Positions 28,572 to 36,859 of a stretch of DNA of 64,000 nucleotides are shown piece by piece. The DNA is from Anaerococcus sp. Marseille-P3625. Its GTDB lineage: Bacteria; Bacillota; Clostridia; Tissierellales; Peptoniphilaceae. The stretch is from the NCBI RefSeq assembly GCF_900232825.1, contig NZ_OCTP01000010.1, positions 372,001-436,000 on the forward strand, written 5' to 3'. A model generated the notes under the pieces. It saw nothing but the letters and a program-made list of their open reading frames with translations, did not search any database and had not been told where the DNA came from. Position 1 is the first letter of the stretch; each line of letters opens with the position of its first letter. The translations under genes and the position numbers were made by a program.

Positions 28572-29001
28572 AGAAAAATTAATAGAATACGGAAAAAAAG
28601 GTTATAATTGTTCCCAAACAGTTTTTTGCTATTTTGCAAGCCTTATGGGTATGGACGAAAATACTGCAGCAAAAATAGCAACTCCATTTGAGATGGGCAT
28701 GTATAAGTCAGATATATGCGGAGCATTAACAGCATCATATATGGCCTTAGGCTTAAAATATGGATCAACTGATATGGAGGAAAAATTAGAACTTATAAAA
28801 AAAGTACTTAAGCTTGATAGTGAGTTTGAAAAAAGAATGGCTAATACTAAGTGTGCCGAACTATTAAAAGTCGATGTAAATACTGATTCTGGTATGAATT
28901 ATGCCATAGAAAATAACTTATTAACAAGCGTTTGTGGGAAATGTATTACAAATGCAATAGACATTACTGAAGAAATTTTGGGAGAAAGTAATGAAAATTA
29001 A
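28564..29001 (+). CDS. C-GCAxxG-C-C family protein
   Basis: 145-residue cytosolic protein with the family's spaced cysteines: GYNCSQ near 14-19, ICGALTAS near 52 (the family's GCAxxG core reads CGALTAS), KCAELL near 98, and VCGKC near 122-126. The family is thought to be redox or metal active and is repeatedly found near selenium- or arsenic-linked transferases; its function is unknown. The start at 28564 is set by AGGAG six bases upstream; it overlaps the fusion gene by 8 bases and the lipoprotein gene by 11. Confidence 0.8.
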   Translation: MDEEKLIEYGKKGYNCSQTVFCYFASLMGMDENTAAKIATPFEMGMYKSDICGALTASYMALGLKYGSTDMEEKLELIKKVLKLDSEFEKRMANTKCAELLKVDVNTDSGMNYAIENNLLTSVCGKCITNAIDITEEILGESNEN

Positions 29002-30319
29002 AAATTTATTTATTACTGGAGCTTTATGTTTAGGATTATTAACTGGATGTGGGAATAATTCAAATGTAGATACCGATAAAGATACCAAAGAAGAAACAAA
29101 AGTTGAAACTAGTGATAATACAGACGATACTGCAAAAAATGAAGAAAGCAAAGTGGAAAAATCAGAAGAAACATCTAGCGATGATTTGTCAAATCTTTCC
29201 TTTGAAGAAATAGCTGAAAAAGCAAAAGGTTCCAGCGTAAACTTCTACGGTTGGGGTGGAGATGATAAAAGAAATCAATGGATAGATACTTATGTAATTC
29301 CAAAAGTTAAAGAACAATATGACGTTACTGTAAATAGAGTTCCTATGGATATTGATGAGATTAATAACCTTATGCTAGCAGAAAAAGATTCAACTGACGG
29401 AAATATTGACGTTGTTTGGATAAACGGAGAAAACTTTGCTAATGCTAAAGAAAATGGAATGCTTTATGGACCATTTACTAAACAATTGCCAAATTACAAC
29501 GATTATGTAGATGAAAATAGTTCATCTGTTAATAGCGATTTTGGTGAGCCTGTTGAAAATATGGAAGCTCCTTATGGTGGAGCACAATTTGTATTTATTT
29601 ATGACAGTTCAAAAATAGATACACCACCTAAAAATGCTCAAGAATTACTAGAGCTTGCAAAAGCTAATCCTGGTAAAATCACCTACGCTTCTTTACCAGA
29701 TTTTACAGGCTCTGCATTTATTAGAAATATAATCTCTGATATCCAAGGCTATGAAGATTTTATGGATAAAAATTTAACCAAAGATCAATTAAAAGAAATG
29801 CTAAAACCAACAATTGATTATCTAAATGAACTTAAACCTTATTTGTGGAATGAAGGAAAATCTTACCCACCAGATAACCCAACACTTGCAAATATGTTTG
29901 CTGATGGAGAAGTAATAATGGCTATGAGCTATAATCCTAACAACGCTTCAATAGGTTATGCTGATGGACTTTATGACGAAAATGTAAGAACATTTGTATT
30001 TGACAAGGGAAATATTGCTAATACACACTTCTTAGCTATAAGTAAGGGGGCTAAAAATAAGGCTGGTGCTATGGTTTTAATTAACTTTATTTTATCACCA
30101 GAAGCACAAATTTCTAAGGCTTACCCTGAAACACTCGGCGATCTACCAATCATTTCTTATGATAAATTAACTGATGAACAAAAGAAGATGTATGATGAAA
30201 TTCCAACAGGTGAATTAACTTTATCAAACAAAGTTTTAGAAGAACACAAGATTCCAGAAATGCCAGCTCAAATAGTACCATTAATTGAAGAGATATGGGA
30301 AGAAGAAGTTCTAAATTAG
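28991..30319 (+). CDS. YnjB-like ABC transporter substrate-binding lipoprotein
   Basis: 442-residue extracellular solute receptor. It has a signal peptide with lipobox LTGC (Cys near 20), an acidic/Thr linker to about 75, then the binding domain. Segments such as DVVWINGENF, PYGGAQF, ELLELAKANPG, PDFTGSAFI and PYLWNEGKS correspond closely to what I recall of E. coli YnjB. The substrate of YnjBCD is not established; distant relatives bind thiamine, polyamines or iron. GGGAG precedes the ATG inside the previous gene. It is followed by two permeases and an ATPase, making a complete importer. Confidence 0.88.
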   Translation: MKIKNLFITGALCLGLLTGCGNNSNVDTDKDTKEETKVETSDNTDDTAKNEESKVEKSEETSSDDLSNLSFEEIAEKAKGSSVNFYGWGGDDKRNQWIDTYVIPKVKEQYDVTVNRVPMDIDEINNLMLAEKDSTDGNIDVVWINGENFANAKENGMLYGPFTKQLPNYNDYVDENSSSVNSDFGEPVENMEAPYGGAQFVFIYDSSKIDTPPKNAQELLELAKANPGKITYASLPDFTGSAFIRNIISDIQGYEDFMDKNLTKDQLKEMLKPTIDYLNELKPYLWNEGKSYPPDNPTLANMFADGEVIMAMSYNPNNASIGYADGLYDENVRTFVFDKGNIANTHFLAISKGAKNKAGAMVLINFILSPEAQISKAYPETLGDLPIISYDKLTDEQKKMYDEIPTGELTLSNKVLEEHKIPEMPAQIVPLIEEIWEEEVLN

Positions 30320-31152
30320 AAAGTTTCTTAGCCTATCAAGGATTAATTTTAATTATAATCTTAATCCTTATAGGCTTAGGAAAATCTTTACTTATAAGTT
30401 TTGGAATTTATGATGAAATTGGCATAAACACTTTTACTACAAGCTATTATTCTAATATATTTAACGATAAAACTTTTATTGAAAGTTTAATTTTTTCATT
30501 AAAAATATCCGTAATTTCTAGTGCAATAGCTTTGGTATTAGGTGTTTTTTTATCTTATGGAATCTTTAATAGCAAAATATTTGACATTTATCTTAAAATA
30601 CCTGTAATAATCCCTCATATAATTATTGCGATTAGTCTTGTTAATTTGTTTAGTCAAACTGGAATAATTTCAAGAGTTTTATATAATTTTGGACTTTTAT
30701 CTAATAGCAGTGATTTTTACCAAATGTTTTATGATAAGAATGCTATAGGAGTTATATTTACCTATGCCTTCAAAGGAGCAGCTTATGCTGCTATGGTATT
30801 TTTGGAAATTTATAGAAAGATTTCGATAAATCAACTCTATGCTGCCAAGAATTTAGGAGCTAGTGATTTGAAAGAATTTTATTATGTAATTTTTCCTTAT
30901 ATTAAAAGAGAAATGTTAGAAATTTTCCTAATTTTATTTAATTTTTCTATTAGTTCTTATGAAGTTCCACTATTGATTGGGCCAACGGTACCAAGAACTC
31001 TTGCCATAAAGTCTTACGTTGAATTTTCTAAGAATAGTTTTATTTATAAACCTAATGCCTTTGCTATAAATATAATACTAACTTTAATTGGCTTATTATC
31101 AATTATTTTGTTGTTAGTTTTTGGAGTAAAAAATGATGAAAAAGATCTCTAA
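30295..31152 (+). CDS. ABC transporter permease (YnjC N-terminal-half-like)
   Basis: 285-residue inner-membrane permease with about six helices. The cytoplasmic loop AAKNLGASDLKEFYYVIFPYIK (about 182-203) is the EAA motif that contacts the ATPase. In E. coli YnjC is one long protein of two fused permease halves; here the halves are separate genes. The start overlaps the receptor gene by 25 bases and the end overlaps the second permease by 20. Confidence 0.85.
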   Translation: MGRRSSKLESFLAYQGLILIIILILIGLGKSLLISFGIYDEIGINTFTTSYYSNIFNDKTFIESLIFSLKISVISSAIALVLGVFLSYGIFNSKIFDIYLKIPVIIPHIIIAISLVNLFSQTGIISRVLYNFGLLSNSSDFYQMFYDKNAIGVIFTYAFKGAAYAAMVFLEIYRKISINQLYAAKNLGASDLKEFYYVIFPYIKREMLEIFLILFNFSISSYEVPLLIGPTVPRTLAIKSYVEFSKNSFIYKPNAFAINIILTLIGLLSIILLLVFGVKNDEKDL

Positions 31153-31924
31153 AATTTTATTATATATCTATATTATCCTATTAATTTTAGGTGGAATTGA
31201 CATTATTTTTACAAGTTTTAGGCAAAATTATCCCTATCCAAACTTAATTAATGCAAATTACTCTTTAAGAAGCTATTCATATTTATTAAAGGAAATGAAA
31301 CTAAGAACTGGCACTATTAATTCTTTTATTATCGGCATTGGATCTTCCATTTTTTCCTTGATATTAGCTTATCCTATAGCAAAAAAAATTTATGACAAGG
31401 ATAAAAATTATAAAGCTATAAATTTTTTGGTTTTTTTGCCATTTTTGATTGCTGCAACGACAATAGGCCTTGGTTTGCAAACTTTTTTATTAAGCATTGG
31501 CATAAAAAATTCAAAAATAGTCATTGGTTTGGTTCAATCTATATATATAATTCCTTATTGCGTTAGAATTATAAAACCTGGTTTTGGATTTCTTTCAGAA
31601 AATATTTTATCATCAGCTTATATGCTAGGAGCGAATCACAAAGCTGTTATAAAAAATATTGCCTTACCTATTATGGCTCCTTTTATAAAAACTGCTTTTA
31701 TCATGGGCTTTATTTTATCTGTTAGTCAATATTATATTACCTTGGTTTTAGGATCTGGATTGGTTGATACATTTATAACCGTTGCTTTTCCTTTCTTTGC
31801 ATCAAGAGATAGAGCTATTTCATCAGCTTTAATTATATTATTTTTATTGATAAATATTTTATTGATTTTGTTTGTAGAACTTATTTTTAGACAGATATTT
31901 AGGAGAAAAAAATGGCAGATATAA
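31133..31924 (+). CDS. ABC transporter permease (YnjC C-terminal-half-like)
   Basis: 263-residue second permease of the importer, with six hydrophobic segments and the EAA loop SSAYMLGANHKAVIKNIALP near residues 160-179. GGAG precedes the ATG by 6 bases, within the end of the first permease. It overlaps the ATPase gene by 13 bases. It would form a heterodimer with the product of 30295-31152. Confidence 0.85.
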   Translation: MMKKISKILLYIYIILLILGGIDIIFTSFRQNYPYPNLINANYSLRSYSYLLKEMKLRTGTINSFIIGIGSSIFSLILAYPIAKKIYDKDKNYKAINFLVFLPFLIAATTIGLGLQTFLLSIGIKNSKIVIGLVQSIYIIPYCVRIIKPGFGFLSENILSSAYMLGANHKAVIKNIALPIMAPFIKTAFIMGFILSVSQYYITLVLGSGLVDTFITVAFPFFASRDRAISSALIILFLLINILLILFVELIFRQIFRRKKWQI

Positions 31925-32835
31925 AAGCAATTGACATTAGTAAGAAATTTAATGATAAGCTCATTTTAGATAATATAAGTTTTAAATTAAATAAGGGAGA
32001 AGTTTTATCAATTGTAGGTCGTAGTGGATCTGGTAAAAGCACTTTGCTTAAAATCCTTGCAGGAATTATCAATAATTATGAAGGTGATGTATTTTTTGAT
32101 GCTAATAATATAAAATCTTTAGATATTAGAAAAAGAAAGTTTATTTTAATGTTTCAGGATGCTGAATTATTTCCTCACATGAATATCCTTGATAATGTGG
32201 CTTTTGGCTTAAAAATGCAAGGTGAAAAATCAGACTTTATAGAAAAAGAAACAAATAGATATCTAGACCTTGTAGGACTTATTGATCATAAAGATAAGTA
32301 TCCTAATCAAATATCTGGAGGAGAGAGGCAAAGAGTTTCACTAATAAGAAGTCTTATAGTAAAGCCAAATATGCTTTTGTTAGATGAGCCTTTTTCTGCC
32401 TTAGATGAAAGTCTAAGAGCAAATTTAAGAAATGAAACCTTTAAGATTATAAAAGAGCATAATATTCCAACTTTATTTGTTACCCACGATATTAATGAAG
32501 CTGTTGAGGTTTCTGATAAGATGGCCATATTAAAAAATGGAAAATTTATTGCCTATGATAAGCCTAGAAACATTTATGAAAATCCAAAAAATCTAGCAAC
32601 TGCTAAATTTATTTTTAAAGATAATATCATTGATAATATGCTAATAAAAAAATCCGATATAGATATAGTTGCTGGTGATTCTTATCAAATACTTGAAAAG
32701 ATTTATAGGGGAGATTATTACTCCTATAAAATTCATGGTAAATATAGCCTAATTGTCGATTCAAGGGATGAATATGATATTAATGATAGAATAGATATAA
32801 GAATTAAAAATAAAATAATTTTGGAGGAAGAGTGA
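31912..32835 (+). CDS. ABC transporter ATP-binding protein (YnjD-like)
   Basis: 307-residue ATPase of the importer: Walker A GRSGSGKST near 37-45, Q-loop MFQDAELFP near 80, signature SGGERQRVS near 137, Walker B LLLDEP near 160, and switch His in FVTHD near 193. The core ends near 225. An extra C-terminal region of about 80 residues follows, a small beta domain like the regulatory TOBE-type domains of other importers; E. coli YnjD lacks such a tail as far as I recall. AGGAG precedes the ATG. Confidence 0.88.
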   Translation: MADIKAIDISKKFNDKLILDNISFKLNKGEVLSIVGRSGSGKSTLLKILAGIINNYEGDVFFDANNIKSLDIRKRKFILMFQDAELFPHMNILDNVAFGLKMQGEKSDFIEKETNRYLDLVGLIDHKDKYPNQISGGERQRVSLIRSLIVKPNMLLLDEPFSALDESLRANLRNETFKIIKEHNIPTLFVTHDINEAVEVSDKMAILKNGKFIAYDKPRNIYENPKNLATAKFIFKDNIIDNMLIKKSDIDIVAGDSYQILEKIYRGDYYSYKIHGKYSLIVDSRDEYDINDRIDIRIKNKIILEEE

Positions 32836-33659
32836 AAAAAGTAATAATTGATACAGACTGCACCATAGATGTTAAGGGCTGTGACCTAGACGATGCCTTT
32901 GCAATCTTATATATGATTGCTAATCCAAATATAGAAGTAAAACTAGTAACAACAACATATGGAAATAACAACGAAGATGTGACTTATAAGGCTACTAAAA
33001 AAATGTTTGATGATCTATCCATAGATATTCCGCTGGTAAAAGGCGGTCTTTACACTAATGATGGGGGAGCTGCCATAAAGAAAACAGCTGAAGAAAATGA
33101 AGATATGACTATTCTTTCTTTAGGTTCAACAACGAATACTCAAAAGGCACTTTCACTTGGCCTAGATACTAAAAAAATAAATTCTTTTGTAGCCATGGGT
33201 GGAATAACTGAAGAACTTAAGTTTAAGAAAAAAAATATGCGTGAATTAAATTTAAGTATAGATTATCTTTCAACAAATTATGTATTAAATAAAGTTAAAA
33301 ATGTCGATATAATAACAGGAAATAACTGTATGAGCCATACTTATAGAGTTAACGATCATCCAACTTATAAAAGTCCATATATGAATTATCTAAAAAAATC
33401 TTTAATTCGACTTACTGATGAATTTTTAGATGAATTTGGTCAAAGAGAGCTTGTAGTTTGGGATGCTTTAGCTGCTTTGTATATTACAAATCCAGAATTT
33501 TTCATAGACCATAAAAAAAATATTTGCCTTGATGAGAATCTTTTGAATGGATATTTAGTAAAGGGAAATGATAAAAAAGTTAATTTACCTGAGCTTAAAG
33601 ATGGTATTGATGCAATGGATTATATTGTAAACGTAATTGAAAAAGAGGCTTTTATCTAA
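32832..33659 (+). CDS. Inosine/uridine-preferring nucleoside hydrolase-like protein
   Basis: 275-residue protein of the nucleoside hydrolase (N-ribohydrolase) fold. It opens with VIIDTD and the Asp cluster CDLDDAFAIL, the calcium-binding motif, here stretched by a few residues relative to the classical DTDPGIDDA. FVAMGG near 115, the ELNLSIDYLS segment near 138 (classical EFN) and the late VWDALAALY near 215 complete the site. It would split an N-glycosidic bond. It starts with GTG overlapping the ATPase stop and is the last gene of the import operon, so its substrate may be the imported compound. Confidence 0.8.
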   Translation: MKKVIIDTDCTIDVKGCDLDDAFAILYMIANPNIEVKLVTTTYGNNNEDVTYKATKKMFDDLSIDIPLVKGGLYTNDGGAAIKKTAEENEDMTILSLGSTTNTQKALSLGLDTKKINSFVAMGGITEELKFKKKNMRELNLSIDYLSTNYVLNKVKNVDIITGNNCMSHTYRVNDHPTYKSPYMNYLKKSLIRLTDEFLDEFGQRELVVWDALAALYITNPEFFIDHKKNICLDENLLNGYLVKGNDKKVNLPELKDGIDAMDYIVNVIEKEAFI

Positions 33660-33683
33660 AAGATAAGAGCCTCAAATTTTTTT
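33645..33683. terminator. Bidirectional terminator built into the 3' ends of two convergent genes
   Basis: A 13-bp stem (33645-33657 with 33661-33673, one G-T pair) with a three-base loop, followed by T on the plus strand and by T5 on the minus strand (33640s). The left arm encodes the last codons of the nucleoside hydrolase gene, and the right arm carries the stop of the minus-strand glycosyltransferase gene. Confidence 0.85.
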
Positions 33684-34337
33684 GTAAATTTCTGCGATTT
33701 TTTCTATATCGTAGCCTTCTCTGTATTTTTTTTGTAGTTTTTTCATCCTATAACCTGTAATAAATTCCTTGCCCAATAATTTCCTTGATGAAGTATAAAT
33801 TGGATAAGAAATTTGTTTAATAGGATTTCCACTTTCTATCAAATCTAAGGAAAGTTGGTAATCTTCCATTAGTGGTATGGATTTATAACCTCCAATTTTT
33901 TCAAATAAATCTTTTTTTATAAAAATCCCTTGATCCCCAAAAGCTATATTTCTTTTTCTAACTCTCTTATTTGAATAATAAGCGATAATTTTAAGTTTTA
34001 AATTATTAGGGGTAAAACTCATTTTAAAGCAACCAGCTGCAAGCTTTGAAGAATTTATAATATTTATACAATCAGGGCCAATAATAGAATCTGCATGGAG
34101 AAAGAATAGATAATCTCCTTTGGCATATTTTGCAGCTCTATTCATTTGATTTGCCCTAAATTTGCTTTCTCTAATTTTAGGATATTTTATTAAATCAAAG
34201 GTATCATCTGTTGAAAAACCATCTGAAAATATTACCTCAAAATTACCTTTGATATTACTAAGAACTTCTTCAATTTTGCTAATATTATCAGCTTCATTGT
34301 ATGTCGGAATTATTATCGTTACCATGTTTTTTATCAT
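33672..34337 (-). CDS. Family 2 glycosyltransferase, TIGR04283-like
   Basis: 221-residue GT-A glycosyltransferase. Motifs: TIIIPTYNEADNI at the start, VIFSDGFSTDDT near 35, LFFLHADS (metal-binding D-x-D position) near 73, GCFKMSF near 97, and a late IPLMEDYQLSLDL near 155 (catalytic base ED). The short length without a membrane tail fits the TIGR04283 'transferase 2' group, which often occurs near TIGR04282 proteins such as the fusion at 27.1 kb. It is the last gene of a seven-gene minus operon and overlaps the preceding gene by 44 bases if translation starts at 34337 (an alternative Met is at 34325). Confidence 0.82.
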   Translation of the reverse strand: MIKNMVTIIIPTYNEADNISKIEEVLSNIKGNFEVIFSDGFSTDDTFDLIKYPKIRESKFRANQMNRAAKYAKGDYLFFLHADSIIGPDCINIINSSKLAAGCFKMSFTPNNLKLKIIAYYSNKRVRKRNIAFGDQGIFIKKDLFEKIGGYKSIPLMEDYQLSLDLIESGNPIKQISYPIYTSSRKLLGKEFITGYRMKKLQKKYREGYDIEKIAEIYKKI

Positions 34338-34968
34338 AAATTTTCTTTGCTAACAAGGTTAATACTGTAAAAGCAAGTAAAAGGATGACAGAAAAAATAA
34401 AATTTTCTTTATTTTGACTTCCAATATTAGTACCAACATTTAAATATATCATCATTCCGGGAATAACGCCGATAACGGTAGTTAGTACATAAGGCAACAA
34501 TTTGATTTCAGTTAGCCCAGCTAGATAATTTTCAAAAATGTATGGTATAGCAGGGATTAGCCTTGAAATGAAGAATGTTGTTATTAGTTTTTTTTGATTC
34601 TTAGTGTAAATCAAATTAAAATATTGTGGAGATAATTTATCTTTTAATCTATCATATATTTTATCCTTAGCAAATTTATTAGAAATAAAATACATAAGTG
34701 TAGTATTTGTAATTACTCCGATTAAAGTTAAAGTAATACCTTCATAAAAACCAAATAAAGTACCTGCAACTACAACTATTGTTAGAGTTGGTACAAATAT
34801 GGCTGGTAAAATAGTAAAACTAATTATATATACAATTGGAGCTAAAGAGCCAAAAGAGTCGATTCTTGCTTGTAGAGATTCTATATTAATAGATTTATTT
34901 ATCCAAATTATAAAAGCTATCACTAGGATAGCTTTTAATACATTAAAAATTCGTTTTGTGTTTGGCAT
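34294..34968 (-). CDS. TVP38/TMEM64 family membrane protein (YdjZ-like)
   Basis: 224-residue integral membrane protein of the VTT (SNARE-associated/DedA-like) family, with about six hydrophobic segments. The core FVPTLTIVVVAGTLFGFYEG near residues 57-76 and FFISRLIPAIPY near 130 are the conserved re-entrant elements. Members are linked to lipid scrambling or small-molecule transport; bacterial roles are mostly unknown. It overlaps its upstream paralogue by 26 bases. E. coli carries the same kind of pair, ydjX and ydjZ, next to ynj genes. Confidence 0.85.
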   Translation of the reverse strand: MPNTKRIFNVLKAILVIAFIIWINKSINIESLQARIDSFGSLAPIVYIISFTILPAIFVPTLTIVVVAGTLFGFYEGITLTLIGVITNTTLMYFISNKFAKDKIYDRLKDKLSPQYFNLIYTKNQKKLITTFFISRLIPAIPYIFENYLAGLTEIKLLPYVLTTVIGVIPGMMIYLNVGTNIGSQNKENFIFSVILLLAFTVLTLLAKKIYDKKHGNDNNSDIQ

Positions 34969-35674
34969 TATATCTTTTCCTTAACAATGCTACAATTACA
35001 GCAAGGACTGATATACCAATTACAAAGAAGAATATTCCACGAATTCCTCCGTCGAGTTCTCCACCTGTGTAAGAATAAACTATAGTAGCTGGTAATTGTC
35101 CAATTCCTGTGGCTATAAAAAATCCCCAGAAACCCATTGATGTTAGACCAGCTGCATAGCTTACAACATCAAAAGATACAAATGGAAGCAAACGAGCAAT
35201 AAGTATTGTGTAATTACCATACCTATTGAAAAACTCTTCTATACTTTCTAAGGCTCCCTTGCCACTTAATTTTATAACAACATCTCTTCCCAAAGCTCTT
35301 GCAATGAAAAAGCAGATTGCTGCACCAACCATAGCTGATGACCAGGATAATATTGCTCCTTTTACCCAACCAAATATTGCAGCATTTGCAAGTGTTATCA
35401 TAACCGCTGGGATAGGTGAGATAATTGATTGAAGGATCATTAATAGAAATGAAATTACAGCAGCTTGTTTACCATAACCTCTAATGTATTCAATAACTGA
35501 ATTTATACCACCAGATTTTAGTGCTGTAATAGCGCTATTAACACCATTTTTAAATGGTGGAATTAAAAAGTAGGCTAAAATCAAAGCAACAAGTGGTATC
35601 AAAACAATTAATTTGGAAGATTTATTTAGTTTTTCCTCGTTAGGATTTGTTTTATCTACTTGTGTATTTTTCAT
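34943..35674 (-). CDS. TVP38/TMEM64 family membrane protein (YdjX-like)
   Basis: 243-residue VTT-family membrane protein with a polar N-terminal tail of about 20 residues, then about six membrane segments. Conserved pieces are PIPAVMITLANAAIFG near 88-103 and ILIARLLPFVSFDVVSYAAGLT near 156-177, the typical R-x-x-P-x-x-x-D/N family motif. The two tandem TVP38 proteins differ enough to suggest a heteromeric pair. It lies 12 bases after a rhodanese lipoprotein gene in the same operon. Confidence 0.87.
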   Translation of the reverse strand: MKNTQVDKTNPNEEKLNKSSKLIVLIPLVALILAYFLIPPFKNGVNSAITALKSGGINSVIEYIRGYGKQAAVISFLLMILQSIISPIPAVMITLANAAIFGWVKGAILSWSSAMVGAAICFFIARALGRDVVIKLSGKGALESIEEFFNRYGNYTILIARLLPFVSFDVVSYAAGLTSMGFWGFFIATGIGQLPATIVYSYTGGELDGGIRGIFFFVIGISVLAVIVALLRKRYNAKHKTNF

Positions 35675-35685
35675 TTATTACTCTT

Positions 35686-36489
35686 TTATTTTTCAGATAG
35701 GTCAAATTCTTCGTATTCTTTTGTTCCGTCGAATGCGTTTATAACTTCATGACCGTCTTCAGCAAGTTTATTTGCTATTACAAAAGATTTATTACCAGAA
35801 TAGCAGTAAGTTAAGAATTGCTTATCTGTTGGAAGTGTTGGATAAATTTCATCAATTTTATCAGATGGAATATTTATTGCTCCAGGCATATGTCCTGCAT
35901 CATAATCTTTAGCATCTCTTGCATCGATTATTGTATAATCTCCACTAGCTGCTAAATCTTTAAATTCTTTTCCTAAAACTGTTTTTACTTTTGTAACTGT
36001 TGTATATGTGAAATCTTCTAAACCAGCTGCGTTATAAAGATCTGTAAATCCATTGGCAGCTAATGTTTTGTAAGCTTCTTTAGAATCATCTGCTTTATTT
36101 GCATATACTACAACTGATTTATCTTTCCAGCCTTCAATTTCAGCTAATCTTGATTCAAGATCTTCTGCTGGAATAGAAATTGCGTGTTTAATATGACCAT
36201 TTTTATAATCATCTTCACTTCTAACATCGATTACTAGATATTTTTCTTTTTGCTTGTTATCTTCTTCTATTTTGTCAAGATCCTCACCTGTCATTTCTTT
36301 TACTTCAACTTCTTCAGTTTCAGTTTTTTCTTCAGCAGGTTTTTCTTCTTTATTATCTTCTGTTGTTGCAGAATCTTCAGTTGTAGTTGCTGGTTCATCT
36401 TTTTTTGTTTCATCAGTTTTGTTGCCACAAGCTTGTAGAGCTAATGTACCTACTAATAATAGTGCCAATAATTTATTTGATTTTTTCAT
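35686..36489 (-). CDS. Lipoprotein with two rhodanese domains, first inactive
   Basis: 267-residue exported lipoprotein: lipobox LQAC (Cys near 21), a Thr/Glu/Lys linker to about 60, then two rhodanese domains. The first (about 65-155) has YANKADD in the active-loop position, so its catalytic Cys is missing. The second (about 170-265) has TYCYSGNKS with the Cys present and the usual DARDAKDYDAGHMPGAINIP start. Rhodaneses carry a persulfide and transfer sulfur or selenium. It overlaps the upstream membrane protein gene by 17 bases. Confidence 0.88.
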   Translation of the reverse strand: MKKSNKLLALLLVGTLALQACGNKTDETKKDEPATTTEDSATTEDNKEEKPAEEKTETEEVEVKEMTGEDLDKIEEDNKQKEKYLVIDVRSEDDYKNGHIKHAISIPAEDLESRLAEIEGWKDKSVVVYANKADDSKEAYKTLAANGFTDLYNAAGLEDFTYTTVTKVKTVLGKEFKDLAASGDYTIIDARDAKDYDAGHMPGAINIPSDKIDEIYPTLPTDKQFLTYCYSGNKSFVIANKLAEDGHEVINAFDGTKEYEEFDLSEK

Positions 36490-36859
36490 TTACTTTCTCC
36501 TCTTTAATAAATTGAAGTATATTAATAATGCTAAGCATTACGAATATAGCATACTTTGTTAACTTAAATTTTTGAATATCTAAAAATAATAATCCAATAA
36601 TTACCGTAGTAATTATAAAAGAAATAGGGGGTATACTCTTAGATTTTCTTAAATTTAAGATGATCCTTAAAAGAAACAATATAATTAAAATTATAAAAAC
36701 TAATTTGTATTTGTTTTCTATAAGGTAATTATAGTACATGAGAGTTCTTTGAACGCCCATTTTTTTATTTACAAAGTATTGAATTAGAAAAATTCCTAAT
36801 AGTCCAATACTCTGTATTATATTGATTGTAATAATTTTATTCTTTTTTTGCTTTATCAT
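36473..36859 (-). CDS. Small four-helix membrane protein between two rhodanese genes
   Basis: 128-residue hydrophobic protein with four membrane segments (about 10-30, 53-70, 80-97, 104-118), strongly basic at the N-terminus. I do not recognise the family. I use the ATG at 36859 rather than the TTG five codons upstream; neither has a strong ribosome site, and the gene overlaps the preceding rhodanese gene by 23 bases, so translational coupling is likely. Its place between two exported sulfurtransferases suggests a membrane partner for them. Confidence 0.7.
   Translation of the reverse strand: MIKQKKNKIITINIIQSIGLLGIFLIQYFVNKKMGVQRTLMYYNYLIENKYKLVFIILIILFLLRIILNLRKSKSIPPISFIITTVIIGLLFLDIQKFKLTKYAIFVMLSIINILQFIKEEKVNEKIK

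Noticed and set aside
27114-34337. Naming the two transferases as arsenosugar biosynthesis enzymes
   Set aside because: No ArsS radical SAM or ArsM methyltransferase gene is in the window, so the family label alone is not evidence for that pathway.
36250-36562. Long Ser/Phe-rich open frames on the plus strand opposite the rhodanese lipoprotein
   Set aside because: They mirror the low-complexity Glu/Thr/Lys linker of the real gene, lack ribosome sites and resemble no protein family. The same applies to antisense frames at 10597-10956, 15701-15940 and 28921-29151.
16463-36859. Homology between the two 128-residue four-helix proteins (16463-16849 and 36473-36859)
   Set aside because: They share length, helix number and a position after a lipoprotein, but I see no convincing sequence alignment.
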